Source: Melanocharis versteri (Eukaryota; Chordata; Aves; Passeriformes; Melanocharitidae). From it: a stretch of 64,000 nucleotides of DNA. Below are positions 13,201 to 24,970 of the stretch, in pieces. Each line of letters opens with the position of its first letter. Within the stretch, counting starts at the first letter, position 1. The stretch spans positions 1,462,181-1,526,180 of the forward strand of contig VZTG01007436.1 of assembly GCA_013397845.1 (NCBI GenBank), given 5' to 3'. Below the pieces are notes generated by a model. That model searched no databases, was not told where the DNA came from, and saw only the letters and a list, made by a program, of their open reading frames with translations. The position numbers and the translations under genes were made by a program.

Positions 13201-14698
13201 TTTCAGTATCTATGTTGGGATTGCTTGCAATGTAGTAGAATGTCTGCTTTTCTATGTAAATTTCTTTATGTAAACTGGAGATTAGACTACAGTCCATATC
13301 TGTGTATGTTTCTTCTAAATTCTGTTGTGGACCTTTTGTATTGTATCTGAGAAAGGGAAGACCAACGTTTCAGGCAGAATAAATAGACATATATTTGTGT
13401 GTTTACTTCATGTTTTTATCTAAGAAAAATACCTCTGTGTGTGTATGGTTTGTGTATGGTAGACCATAGAGCAAAATAAGGAAACAGCCACTGCTTCTCT
13501 TAAACCTGGATATTAATCATATGCTTTTAATTTATAGCTAATTTGATTCGGAGAAACTTTGTGAAGAGGTTAGTAGGATTTGTTTAACAAACATGACATG
13601 ACTGTACTAGATATGTTTTAAATCAGTCTTTGAAAAACAAAAGTGAAAAATTTGAGGGGGAAAAAGTTTTTAAGAATATTGGAAGGCACAAGAACTGTGT
13701 ATTTTGGTGGATTCCAAATGACTTTGAGTAATGTAATTCCATAAACATAATGTCTGTGCTTATGGCAGAGTAAGCGTTTTGTAAGCCTGGTTGTTTAAGC
13801 CCTGTGTGTTGGCAGTTGTTGTACAAGCACAGCGCAGAATATCTATCATGGAGGGATGAATTACTGTGAAAGGATACCTTTTATTAATTGTGTTATTCTT
13901 TTCTCTATACTGAATTAGTTTTACTGGTGGCATCTTCTGGTATCTCCAAGCAGGTGTTTTCTACTCTAGATTGTAAAATCCTCTTAAAGCTGAAGAGTTA
14001 AAAGGGACTTACAACATACATAGAATATAAAATGAAGGTGGTATATTGTGTAATAGTGGATCAGTTACAGTCTTGAAGACTGCAAGCAGGAATTATGTGA
14101 ATGTTCTTAAATGTGAATTAAGGGAGATTATTTTTTAATTATTTTCTAACTAACTCTCCGAGTAATTCATCTTGTGAATTATGTTACTTCCAAAATACAA
14201 CTTCTAGCTGTTTAATCAAAAACTTATGTCACTTGGGGCTTCTTGAAGAAAAATGACTTAACTGATATTACCCATGATACTTCCTCTTGAGATTCTTTTG
14301 GAAATTCTTGGCTTCAGTGGTGTAACTCAGCTGTAAAAGTTTCTCAAAAGACCAGAGAGTTGTAGTTCTAAAGGAGCATATATATGATGGAACCTGTTCC
14401 GAAACATGTTGGCTTTTTCTTCTTGTCATTGCCTTGCAATTCAGAAAGAGTTTTTGGTTGATATTTGATTCTTATAAGATAAGATCTGAGTCACGCAAAA
14501 GGATTTGATCTTTCCCTATGTCACTGTAGTGATGAAAACTCATCTCTTTAATGGAGAGGATTTCTTTAATTGCAAGCATTTCCAGTAGTTGAATCAGTCC
14601 TGCTGATGATCTTTTGTATTAATTCCAACTTTCCTAAGGGCTAGTAAGTACCTTGCTTTTGTTATCTCCATAAGGTGTCCTGTTTATTTTTTTTCTAG

Positions 14699-14930
14699 GT
14701 TATTTACTTTCTAGAAGAGAGGGTCAAGCAGGATCCCCTGAAAAGCCATTGTCTGATCTGGGTCGTCTCTCATACTTGGCTTATTGGAAAAGTGTCATAT
14801 TGGAATACCTGAACTGCCACCATGAAAAACAAATCAGCATCAAAGGAATGAGCCGAGCTACTGGAATGTGTCCGCATGATATTGCTACAACCCTGCAGCA
14901 ACATAGCATGATAGATAAAAGAGAAGATAG
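14699..14930 (+). CDS. KAT6B: KAT6B exon: end of the MYST acetyltransferase domain (partial gene)
   Basis: First KAT6B coding exon in the window. KAT6B is the catalytic subunit of the nuclear MOZ/MORF complex (with BRPF proteins, ING5 and MEAF6), which acetylates histone H3. A pyrimidine-rich tract and AG precede 14699; the first two bases finish a serine codon begun in the previous exon. The peptide reads SYLLSRREGQAGSPEKPLSD and continues through LGRLSYLAYWKSVILEYL to a winged-helix-like segment ending DKREDR. The glutamate of SPEKPLSDLG, codon 14740-14742, corresponds to the catalytic Glu of yeast Esa1 (E338). The donor is AG|GTTAGT and the last codon is split two bases to one. Choice of KAT6B over the paralogue KAT6A rests on the later exons and on the DUSP29 neighbour. 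Confidence 0.95.
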
Positions 14931-16699
14931 GTTAGTGAATCTTGTAAAAAAAAAAATTTGAATACTGAGACAAAACGTTCTCTACTTACAAAACAGTTGA
15001 TGTGAAAAATGTCTTTGTAAAAGTTTGACTTTAAGATGAGTGATAACCATTTTACTGTAGAAGTCAGTGCAGATGGGTCTTACACAAAGAGCTTTTCTTC
15101 CTGGTGATTTTTCGGATGCTCTTTCATGTTAATGGTTATTAGAAGTATGTGGCCAGCTCAAAACATTTTCAGTTAAGAATTTTGTTTCATTCCATATAAT
15201 CTTCCCTAAGTGTTCCCAGCTCTTGCTGTGCAAGTATTTTGCTTTGAATACCAGGGAGAGAGAAATCTATGTTTGTGGGTGGCAGTCTCTTTCCACACCC
15301 CCTCTTTCAATCATTGCTGAATTCATGTAAACCATGGGATCAGAACAGCTCCACGTGAAGTGCTCCTGCTCAAGGTACTGGCAGTACAAGTTTCTATTTA
15401 ATGTTACAGTCAATGTTGAAAGTCAGTGCACTGAGAAGGTGAGTTCCTGTTTTGTGAATATCTTCTTCCTTCATGCTCTTGATGGATATTTTAGAACTTT
15501 GCTGGGTTGTTGTTCTTGTTTGGTCTGTTTCTTTCCATAGAATGTCTTAAATGACTTTCAATGGTATTTGTGTTTCTGAAGATGATCTTAATTCTTTCTG
15601 GATATTCCAGTCATAGAAACTTGATAATTAAGCAAAGCTGCCTTACAAACACTGTCTTGCCAAAAAATAAAATTAATATCAGGAAAAATTCAGCCTCAGT
15701 AATTTTTGTGTCCCAGCACTAGTATTCAAAACTAGTAGTTTTTGAACCAGTAAGGATGCAAGTCTTCAAAAAGATTAGCTTTGATTGCCTTTTACAAGAT
15801 CGTGTATGAGAGTAGTAAGAGGAGTGCTGTCATTGCCTTAAACCCTTTCTGGAGTACTTAGTTATGGACAACCTGAGGACAAATGTATTTTAAGGGAATT
15901 TTTTCTTATGTGTAGTGAAGTAGACGTTTGTCACCATTCTGGGAAAAGGGTTCTAGACCTGATTTCTATTTTTAAACTTTGTTTTTCACTGAGAGAATGT
16001 TGTTACTTAACCAACCTGATTTTTACAGCACTTGAAATTCTTGCTAATCCTTGTTGTTTAGAATTGTATAGTTCTTTGTAACAGGGGAGTTTGATGGGCT
16101 ATGTGCTAATATATTAGCATACTGTGCTATTTTATTAGTCTTTACCTACTTTTGATATGCCACTTCATAGTAATTGGAAAGTCGTTTTGTACTTCATTAG
16201 CACAAGACTAAAGTACATTTGTATGCTTCATTAGAAAACTTGTGCTTCTGACTTGCTTTTCTGTCCTGTTAACTTACGTCTTCAGCTGTAACATTATGAC
16301 TTTGTCACTCTTGACTTGATGATCCACAGTGTTTTCTATCTGTTTGTATGTAATATTAAAATTGGAAATCGTTCTGGCAGTCATTCAAGTGCCAACACTA
16401 AATCTCTTGAATTAGGTTTAGAATAGTCAACTATAAAACCTTTACTTTCCTCTCTGTTGCCCTAGTGATGGTTAATATTGAGCTTTCACTTCATCAACTG
16501 TTGTTTCCTCACTTCCTCTCAGTAAACAGTCAGTAGTGTAAGCATGTTACCACTGTGTGTCAGCTGGTATTTTTAGTTTGATGGATCCTTTTATTTACCC
16601 ATCTTTTTTCACAGGTTGTTTTGCAAAAGGATTTCAACTATAGAAAGGCTGTTCTAGGTGATCACTTTCTAAATGAAATTACTGTTTATTTGATTGTAG
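14931..16699 (+). other. KAT6B: KAT6B intron
   Basis: Begins GTTAGT and ends TTGATTGTAG, a canonical GT-AG intron. The open frame at 15334-15540 has no recognisable family resemblance. I see no repeat or RNA gene in it. Confidence 0.85.
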
Positions 16700-16859
16700 A
16701 TTTGTAATCATTAGAAGGGAAAAGCTGATTTCAAGTCATATGGAGAAACTGAAAGCGAATCCACGTATCAATGAAGTAGATCCCGAAAGCTTGAGATGGA
16801 CTCCTTTGTTAGTTTCTAATGCTGCAGTTTCTGAAGAAGAGAGGGAAGCAGAAAAAGAG
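16700..16859 (+). CDS. KAT6B: KAT6B exon: C-terminal edge of the HAT domain
   Basis: The single base A at 16700 completes an arginine codon with the previous exon, giving R-FVIIRREKLISSHMEKLK and then DPESLRWTPLLVSNAAVSEE. FVIIRREKLI and DPE.LRWTP are the conserved final strand and helix of KAT6-type MYST domains. The acidic SEEEREAEKE begins the linker to the regulatory C-terminus. The exon ends in phase 0 at GAG|GTAATA. It is fully open and joins the next exon in frame, giving ...EKE-AERLMEQASCWEKEE, a sequence seen in vertebrate KAT6B. Confidence 0.95.
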
Positions 16860-17458
16860 GTAATATCAGAGATATCTTCTGAATTTCTCTTCCTTTGGCT
16901 TTCATAACTCTGAATATTCAACATTCGACTGTCTTAAATAGAGCAGATTTAACTTTGACTGCTCCATACTGATATTGTAATGCAGAATTTCTGGAAGCTG
17001 TGCAGCAACACAAGGTAACTTTGGGGGGATGAATATGAAAACTTAAAATGTGAATCACTTGTCGTGGAGCTGTATTTATCACTCTTGAGCTAGTCAAAGA
17101 GCATGTAATCAGATCAAATTTGGTGCAGAGCTCGGGAGCTGCACCATCAATCGATTCTTTGTGTTCTCAACTTGCTCAAAGTGATCCAGTCAGTGGGCAT
17201 GTAATGTAGTGCTAAAGGACTTAAATCAATTCGCTGCATCATTAATAGTGCTAAATATCCCATGAAATGCAATCTTCTTTGGTTTGTTATCTGTTAACTG
17301 TTGTAAAGGAGCAACTAGATGATTCAGCTGAAATGTTGCTAGGTTAGCCAGCAGTGCTAATCAGGGCTGACTTATTTTAACCATTTAGCTGGAATGTAAA
17401 GGATATGGCTAAGTAAATGCTGTTTCAGTGACCTGTTATTTTAACCTCAACCCTTCAG
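16860..17458 (+). other. KAT6B: KAT6B intron
   Basis: Short GT-AG intron, GTAATA to CAACCCTTCAG. It shows no repeat or coding feature. Confidence 0.88.
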
Positions 17459-17725
17459 GCTGAGCGTCTTATGGAACAAGCTAGCTGCTGGGAAAAGGAA
17501 GAGCAAGAAATATTCTCCACAAGAACTAATAGTAGGCAATCACCTGCAAAAATACAGTCTAAAAATAAATATTTGCGATCTCCAGAAAGTGTGGCAGTGG
17601 TGGGGGAGCGAGGGCAATCCACAGAACAATCTAAAGAAAGCAGTGAGGAGGATGGCGGAGATGACAATCAACAGAGTTCGCCTCCCCGGCTGACAAAGCC
17701 CCAGTCACTGGCCATGAAAAGAAAG
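17459..17725 (+). CDS. KAT6B: KAT6B exon: linker with Ser/Glu-rich segment
   Basis: Codes for 89 residues, phase 0 at both ends, from AERLMEQASCWEKEEQEI through SRQSPAKIQSKNKYL to SSPPRLTKPQSLAMKRK. The sequence is diagnostic of KAT6B; KAT6A differs strongly here. The acidic stretch reads SKESSEEDGGDDNQQSSPP. From memory, mammalian KAT6B has a long run of glutamates at this point, so the bird protein has a much shorter acidic tract. The donor is AAG|GTGTGT. Because the phase is 0 at both ends, skipping this exon would keep the frame. Confidence 0.95.
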
Positions 17726-18926
17726 GTGTGTTACTTCAGTGGTTTGGTTCAAAGTCATTTGTCTCTGATTTCAATCAAATCGTTATAATCAAAATATCAG
17801 TCTGGTTTTTTGCAAACATTTATTAGACTGTTTTAATACTTTATGTGTTATTTGGACACTTAACTACTCCTCTTGTCTCTTTTTTGCACTCCATCCAATT
17901 TTTTGTCTTTTGGATTTTTCACGGAACTATAAAATACTAGTGACATAAAAAAATCAGAATTTTCTGTTAATTTTTAAACTAGAGATTGCCCTCTGCTGTT
18001 TGGCATTGGTATTGGTTCAGTATCTTAATGGTTCTTTCTTTTTTCGCATTAAGATGGAGTCTAGCTTGTGGAGTTTGTCTTTTTATGTTTTTTTTAAATA
18101 TAGGAACTTCTAAAAGGGGAATACTGTTTTTCAAAAGAAATGCTGTTAAAACAAAAGGGTTTTCTTTACCCATATTCTTCTAATTTAGATGTTAAATTCT
18201 TGTTACTGCCATGTTTGCATAATTCTTAATTTCTTTGAAAAATCAACTCTTTGAATTGCTTAAAGTCGTAAACTTAAGAATCCCAAAATTTTAAAGCACT
18301 CACCTTAGCCTATGTATTTAGGTGTCTCTGGTGAGAATTAGGAAATTGGATTGTCCCTTTGGTTATACTTTAAGTGAGCTTACTTTAAAGTAACAAATTT
18401 CTGAGAATGTATACTAATAGAAAAACAAAATCTTGAACAGTTTTTTTTTTTATAGCAGCCAACTGTAGGATTCTTGAGGTGCACTTCTTCGATGTTATCT
18501 ATTTTTCTGTGTACATACTTATTTCTAAAAATAGCAGAAACCCGAAATGTAGAAGAATAAGCTTTGATACTTGTGAAGGTTGTTGGGGAATTATAAATCT
18601 ACAGAGGAAAAATATGTGAGTACAATTTATGTAATAATGCTGTGAATATTATTTGGCAGAAGAAGGTAAAAGACACTACAATATAAAGAAAATTCTAGTC
18701 TTCATTTTCACTTACAGAAAGGTTTGTATACGTGCATGCATACCTATTTTAACTGTTTAGACATTTTACTTTTAGATTCTGTCTACATTTGAATTTGATG
18801 CCACGTAAGGTGTTTTTTTGAATGAGTAAATGGATTATTGTAAACTCACTCTACAAAAATTTATGTCTAGAATCAGTTAATGAACGGGAATGTAGGAAGA
18901 GTTTGATTCGTGGAATTGTTTTTCAG
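17726..18926 (+). other. KAT6B: KAT6B intron
   Basis: GT-AG intron from GTGTGT to GTTTTTCAG. It is AT-rich, with T-runs near 18082 and 18440. No repeat or exon is recognised. Confidence 0.85.
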
Positions 18927-19227
18927 AGACCTTTCATACTGAAAAAGAAAAGGGGCCGTAAACGCAGAAGGATAAATAGCAGTGTTACAACAGAGACGAT
19001 TTCTGAAACAACAGAGGTGTTGAATGAGCCATTTGATAATTCAGATGAAGAGCGGCCCATGCCACAGCTGGAACCCACCTGTGAGATGGATGGAGAAGAT
19101 GATGACTTGAAGCCTGTGATTAGAAAAGCTTTTGAGTATCAACCTGGGCAGCAGAAACAGGAGGAAGAAGAGCAGAACAAGGAGGAGAAAGATATTCATT
19201 GTTACAGGAGTGATGAAAATGGTACAG
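18927..19227 (+). CDS. KAT6B: KAT6B exon: basic nuclear-targeting block and acidic linker
   Basis: Opens RPFILKKKRGRKRRRINSSV, a strongly basic KKKRGRKRRR cluster that could serve as nuclear localisation signal or DNA contact, followed by TTETISETTEVLNEPFDNSD and EERPMPQLEPTCEMDGEDDD. These blocks are shared with vertebrate KAT6B and, less closely, KAT6A. A Gln/Glu-rich tail (QQKQEEEEQNKEEKD) ends the exon. The acceptor is GTTTTTCAG|AGA and the donor ACAG|GTAAAC. The final base G forms an aspartate codon with AT of the last exon. The open frame continues upstream to 18822 only by chance reading through the intron. Confidence 0.95.
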
Positions 19228-20861
19228 GTAAACTTAAAATGTTCTTATATAGTCACAAAATTAATTTTGTTGGGTGGCCTTCAAAAGAAGTGTTTACTTT
19301 TGTCATAAATCTGGAAATTTTTAATGAGATGTATTTAGCCGTTATTTTTATAATATTATAATTTGCTTTTTGTGTTCAGGAAACAAATCTTTTCCAGTCT
19401 GAGGCACTGAAGTTCTTGTCAAATTGTCAAAAACAACTTTTATGTCCCTACAGCAGGGCATTTCATAATCAACAGTGCAAAGGGTATCACTGGAATATTG
19501 TCCAATATAGTTTTTGTATCAGTGGTAAAGGATAAAAGCAAAAAGTAAGACTTGATTTACACAAATATCTTTCTATTCAGCAGTGTTGCTTCTGTGGCAT
19601 AATATATCGTCAGCACCAAGATCCTGTGTTTTTTCCCCACGAAAGACACAGTTTTAACTGTGTCCTTTCAAAACTGCTTTTCTAGCTTGATTTCAAGAAT
19701 ATTTCCTGTCCGAAAAGTTAATGGATGGATTGTGAAACTATTAATGAGCTATTCTAAATGTACACTTTTCCTGATCTCCTGGCCCTCAAATTATGCCTAT
19801 GAGTTTTAATTCCAGAATGAATGACTAGACTCTCAGGTCTCTGTATTTTCTCCAAGAAGGTACTACTTCAGTATTTTTGTTTTTGCATGGGAAGTTTCAT
19901 CCTTGAGATCCTCAATTGAGGGATCATGGGCTGATTTCTATTTGAAACAGCTTTTGTGTGATGTGGTACATTAGAATAATACCACTTTTTCCAGCTTCTC
20001 AAGAGAAATTAATTAAATTAATAGCAGCAAGTTCCAGCTATGTCCCAGTGGTCAGGTTTGCACTGCTTTAACTAGACTGGTGTTTTGTATTTGCCCATGG
20101 ACCACGTCATCACAATAGAGAAGTATCACTGAAGCCATTATACTCCCAAGTGCAGCATGTTGTATTTTGATAATTCTCCTTTATCCTGGCGTATATGTAA
20201 GTGGTATCTGGGGAGAAAGGAAAGAGGTGAATCTCCTCTTTTTATGGTCAATGGATTAATTTTGCGTTCTAATGCACTCTGTTTAATTTTAATTATCTTT
20301 TGTCTTTTATCATCTATTGTGAGCCGTGTCATGATATGTTGCCCATGAGAAAGCACTAGAATGAACCATCTTTTTTCAGTGTTGGTATCAAAGCATGATT
20401 ATGTATTTATTATGGCTTGTCCTCCAGAATGGTCAAAGAGAAAACTCCAGACTTTCAAGTCATTACTGTCAAAAAAGATGAATATGCGTTAGATCAATGT
20501 CTATATAAAGTGAAGGCATCCTTCTATTTTAAAACCAAAGGTTGAAAGTCAAATATTTGGACAGTATTTGCTTTAGTTTACATGTCTTGTCATTTAAATC
20601 TCTGGGATTCTTCTAGTGTATAAATGGTGGCTCTGATAGTATCTGTTAAAAGGCCAGCAAACAATAACATATCTGTGTAGTGTGTTTCAGCTGTGGATAC
20701 TACATCGTTCTACTGTGGTTTGAAATCTGTTTATAACTCTTGTTTCATACATTCTTAATACATTTTGAGTTTATAAATTATTTTCAGGTTTATATTGAAA
20801 AATATTGATTAGTCTGCAAGCTAAGACTTTTTTTTTTTTTTGTCTCTATTACCTCCCAAAG
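19228..20861 (+). other. KAT6B: KAT6B intron before the last exon
   Basis: GT-AG intron, GTAAAC to TTACCTCCCAAAG, with a T-run of about 14 near 20828-20841 in the polypyrimidine tract. The long final open frame extends into this intron (to 20840) but that part is not exonic: the acceptor AG at 20860-20861 restores the known reading phase. No other feature is seen. Confidence 0.85.
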
Positions 20862-23347
20862 ATAATACAGAGGATGTAGCTGTGTTGGAAGAAAGCACTA
20901 AAGACAATCTTGAACCTTTAAAGAATAAGCAGGGTTGGCCCAAAGGAGTTAAGCGTGGTCCATCTAAATGGAGGCAAAGCAAAGAAAGAAAACCTGGCTT
21001 TAAGCTTAATTTATACACTCCACCCGAGACTCCCATGGAGCCTGACTATCAGGTGCTGGTGGAAGAACAAAAGGAAGTAGCTGAAGACAAGCCCTGTTCA
21101 GTTCCTGCTGTTACAGAGGAAGCTGTTAAAGAACATGTTGAAGCGTTACCACCACCAGATGATGAGGTGAAAGAGGTAGAACCTGAACCTCTGCATCCAC
21201 CCAGTGAACCCTTTGGAAAACAAGAAAATGATGCTATGAAAGATGGGGAAGAAGAAAGGAGCATAGAAGAAGATGGAATCAATTCAAAAGATCAAGAAAA
21301 AGACAAAGCAGAAGAAGTTTTTGTGCAAAAAGAGGAGTCCGTGCATTTGGATGATCAGGAGGAAGAGGAGGAGGAGGATGAAGAACCTTCTCACAATGAA
21401 GATCATGATGCAGATGATGAAGATGATAGTCACATGGGTTCAACAGAAGTGGAGAAAGAGGAGTTGCCTGGGGAAGCTTTCAAAGAAATGCTGGAAACTC
21501 AGCAATCTTTTTTAGACGTAAATGTTCAAACTGGTAATTCAAATCAGGAGGAGTTAATGGATTGTGGTGTTGACCTTGCAGCTGATGAGTGTGAAAGCGA
21601 CCAGAAAGAACTTGCTACAGATTCAGACCCAGTGCCTGAATCTGATGATGATCATGCAGACAACAACCAGGACCAAAAACCTGGTGAAGAATTACATTCC
21701 GATTTCAAGGGAGAGAGTACTGAGACCATGGAGATTGACTCAGAGACAGTTCAAGCGGTACAGTCTCTAACCCAAGAAACAAGTGAACATGAAGATACAT
21801 TTCAGGACTGTGCAGAGACTCAAGAGGCCTGTAGAAGTTTGCAGAACTATGCCCACAACGACCAAAGTCCCCAAATGACCACCCTGGATGACTGTCAGCA
21901 GTCTGACCATAGCAGCCCAGTTTCATCTGTGCACTCTCATCCCAGCCAGTCAGTTCGTTCTGTTAATAGTCCAAATGTTGCTCCTTTAGAGAACAGCTAT
22001 GCTCAGATCAGCCCAGATCAAAGTGCCATTTCTGTGCCATCTCTACAGAACATGGAGACCAGCCCAATGATGGATGTTCCCTCAGTTTCTGATCATTCGC
22101 AGCAAGTTGTGGATAGTGGGTTTAGTGACTTAGGAAGTATTGAGAGCACAACAGAAAACTATGAAAACCCAAGCAGTTACGATTCTACAATGGGTAGTAG
22201 TATCTGTGGAAACAACTCTTCTCAAAACAGTTGCTCGTACAGTAGCCTTACGTCCAGTAACCTAACACAGAGTAGCTGTGCAGTGACCCAGCAGATGTCT
22301 AACATTAATGGAAGCTGTAGTATGATGCAACAAGCAAACATCAATTCTCCTCCCACTTGTAATGTAAAATCTCCCCAAGGCTGTGTTGTTGAAAGGCCTC
22401 CAAGCAGCAACCAACAGTTATCCCAGTGCAGCATGGCTGCTAATTTCACACCACCTATGCAGTTGACTGAAATCCCCGAGACTAGCAATGCCAACATTGG
22501 ATTATATGAAAGAATGGGGCAGAGTGAATTTGGAGCAGGGCATTACTCACAGCCATCTGCCACCTTCAGCCTTGCCAAACTGCAACAGTTAACTAATACG
22601 CTTATGGATCATTCTTTGCCTTACAGCCATTCAGCTGCTGTAACTTCCTATGCAAACAGTGCCTCTTTGTCTGCCCCCTTAAGTAACACAGGGCTTGTTC
22701 AGCTTTCTCAGTCTCCACATGCTGTTCCTGGAGGACCCCAAGCACAGGCTACCATGACCCCTCCCCCCAACCTTACTCCTCCTCCCATGAATTTGCCACC
22801 TCCCCTTTTGCAGCGTAATATGACTTCATCGAATATTGGAATATCCCACACCCAAAGACTGCAGACTCAGATGGCCAGCAAAGGTCATGTCTCTGTAAGA
22901 ACCAAATCCACGCCTCTGCCACCTGCTGCTGCAGCCCATCAGCCACAAATTTATGGACGAGCTTCACAGACTGTGGCCATGCAAGGGCCTGCACGGACCT
23001 TAACAATGCAGCGTGGCATGAATATGAGTGTAAATTTGATGCCAGCCCCTGCTTATAATGTCAATTCAGTGAACATGAATATGAATACCCTTAATGCTAT
23101 GAATGGTTACAGTATGTCCCAGCCAATGATGAATAGTGGCTATCACAGTAATCATGGGTATATGAATCAAACCCCTCAGTACCCTATGCAGATGCAGATG
23201 GGAATGATGGGAACTCAGCCATATGCACAGCAGCCAATGCAGACAGCACCCCACAGTAACATGATGTACACTCCTCCGGGCCACCACGGCTACATGAACA
23301 CAGGCATGTCCAAACAGTCTCTCAATGGATCCTACATGAGAAGGTAG
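20862..23347 (+). CDS. KAT6B: KAT6B last exon: acidic, Ser-rich and Met-rich C-terminal domains
   Basis: Uninterrupted 2,486-base last exon, about 828 residues plus stop TAG at 23345-23347. In order it encodes a basic conserved block (KNKQGWPKGVKRG, then KPGFKLNLYTPPETPMEP), an acidic region (21040-21480, with DQEEEEEEDEEPSHNEDHDA), a serine-rich region (SSPVSSVHSHPSQSVRSV; ETSPMMDVPSVSDHSQQVVD; DSGFSDLGSIESTTENYENP), proline-rich TPPPNLTPPPMNLPPPLL, and a methionine/asparagine-rich end (MQRGMNMSVNLMPAPAYNV; YPMQMQMGMMG) closing SKQSLNGSYMRR. In the family the Ser- and Met-rich regions act in transcriptional activation and bind RUNX proteins. The ending and the conserved blocks match KAT6B closely. 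No frameshift or internal stop is present. In human, truncating variants in this last exon cause Say-Barber-Biesecker-Young-Simpson and genitopatellar syndromes. Confidence 0.97.
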
Positions 23348-24051
23348 GCCCGTGGGAGAGACACACTACCAAACTGGCGTATGGGATTGATCTGCACAAA
23401 TACCTTTGGAGAGTACGATTTCAAAACCAGCAATTGGTGTGAATGCAAAAACATTTGTTGGCACCATTTAAAAGCTGTATGCAGCAGAAAGCCTTATACA
23501 AGTTTTTCTTTATTTCTTGCTTTGTTGGGTTTTTTCTCTTTTGTTTTGTTTTGTTCTGTTTTGGGGTTTTCTGTTTATTTTTTTAACATTGTGAGATTTA
23601 ACTTCTCTTTGGGGGGAATTAGGTGGTTTTCCATTTTTTGTTTATTTCATTGAGCTTGAAGTTCTCTGGAAAGGAAGACCTCTTTCTATGAACTGCAATT
23701 ACACAGCAGCTGATGGTTCAGAGCCATTTTATGTGCCTGCTCCCATTAAAAATGTGGATAAATAGACTCCAAAACTATCAGACAGTACTGGATCATGAGC
23801 TTTTTCTCTCTCCTTTCCCCACATGTAAATGCCTTTTAGCAGTTCTTTTATTGTATTATTTTGTTTCTGAAGGTGACACTTCTGCATGCCGCTAATGTCT
23901 TTGTTAGTGACAGTGCATTTTGTAGTACTGTACAAGTGTTGTGCTTAACAGTAAGCCATTTCTTAATTTTTTTGCCTTGATTAGGTTACCCTAGTTTGAG
24001 GGGTAAAAAAACCAGAACTATATTTTTGTTAATTATAAAACTTGTAAAAAT

Positions 24052-24057
24052 AATAAA
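24052..24057 (+). terminator. KAT6B: Candidate proximal poly(A) signal, KAT6B
   Basis: AATAAA in an A-rich context, about 700 bases after the stop codon. The downstream sequence is only moderately T-rich, so usage is uncertain. Confidence 0.35.
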
Positions 24058-24732
24058 AAAAAGCTGCAAAAGCTATTCACATTTTGATTAGTTCAAAGGG
24101 TTTTATTGCTGTATGTTTAGTGTAAAGTTGAGACTCTTTTCCATTTTTGTGACCAGTTTCTTTGGGGCTGGGGTAGGAAAAAAGGCAGCTTTCTGTTTTA
24201 TAAGAACTGTTATGTTTTTTTGTTGATTGAAACATCTCAGTGTTTATTTGTCAAGTTTTGAAACATTTTCGTATATGTCCAAATACTTGGCAGGATTTAA
24301 AAAAAAAAGTAGTGAATTTTGTGTAAAGTTGCTATTTTATGGAAATGCCTCTAACTTTACATTTTCATTCCATCTGTAGATTTTTCTATCTTTATAAAAT
24401 ATTGGAGTTATTTTTTAAGGGAAAAAATAGAGCAGTAGCGTGTGAATAGCTCAAACTAAGCTTACAGATCGCATGTAAAAAGGCGAAAGTTATTTGTGTC
24501 TGTTTATATTGCTTCCTTTTTTGTAGCCTTTGTACCTGTACAGAGTGACTGTAAGGGCCGAACAGAAGAGGCTTGATACATGTAAAAATAGGACCCAGTG
24601 ACACTCTTGTATTTATCTGTTATCTTTTTAGTCAGTCACTTAAAAAAATACCCACAAAAGACCCACCCAAGCAACAAAAATAAAAACTGCAAAAAACTAC
24701 ACCCCTCCCCCAAGCTGTACATTTTAACATAA

Positions 24733-24738
24733 AATAAA
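24733..24738 (+). terminator. KAT6B: Candidate main poly(A) signal, KAT6B
   Basis: AATAAA within 'aaaataaattatgatgagcc'; a GT-rich element starts about 25 bases downstream. This pairing makes it the best candidate for the main 3' end. Confidence 0.55.
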
Positions 24739-24944
24739 TTATGATGAGCCATTTTTAGCCTCTTGTGTCTTGTCATAGTTTGATGTTGCATGGGAATTAC
24801 CTCCTGAAACAGTGTTTGTTATGGTGCTCTCACATGCTTGATCTAAAGCCCATTAAAGTTGGTGGGGTTTGGATTAGGCTGTTTAGAGCTTAAGTGTAGG
24901 TTACTCATCATAATTGCATACACCTTGTGAAAACAAAGAATACC

Positions 24945-24970
24945 TAAGATTATTTTTTTTAATAATCTTA
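24945..24970 (+). repeat. Perfect 10-bp inverted repeat with T6 loop
   Basis: Arms TAAGATTATT (24945-24954) and AATAATCTTA (24961-24970) are exact reverse complements separated by six T. The right arm overlaps the first base of an AATAAA (24970-24975), and a second AATAAA lies at 24982-24987. It could fold in an extended KAT6B 3' UTR transcript, but its AT-only stem is weak and could be chance. Confidence 0.75.

Larger units (their letters stand above)
1..14698 (+). other. KAT6B: Large KAT6B intron (no coding exon recognised)
   Basis: This stretch precedes the first recognised KAT6B exon and must be intronic, because that exon opens inside the catalytic domain with a codon split across the splice site. 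I looked for the upstream MYST exon encoding the acetyl-CoA loop and the catalytic cysteine and did not find it, so it probably lies before base 1. The open frames here are short, have no family resemblance and several are antisense. Three CR1 fragments are listed separately; the remainder is AT-rich sequence with no feature I can name. Confidence 0.75.
23348..24762 (+). other. KAT6B: KAT6B 3' UTR (probable extent)
   Basis: Sequence after the KAT6B stop: T-rich and AT-rich, without a credible further coding frame. A signal AATAAA at 24733-24738 is followed about 25 bases later by the GT-rich stretch 'tcttgtgtcttgtcatag', the arrangement expected at a main cleavage site, so I place the end near 24762. 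The end is inferred; longer forms using later signals are possible. Confidence 0.6.

Noticed and set aside
18822..18926. In-frame extension of the KKKRGRKRRR exon upstream of its acceptor
   Set aside because: The known protein runs KRK-RPF directly across the junction, and the upstream part is intronic with a clear GTTTTTCAG acceptor at its end.
20840..20861. Extension of the last KAT6B open frame upstream to 20840 with its own start
   Set aside because: The start would be TTG in a T-rich splice tract. The acceptor AG at 20860-20861 and the split aspartate codon show that the exon begins at 20862.
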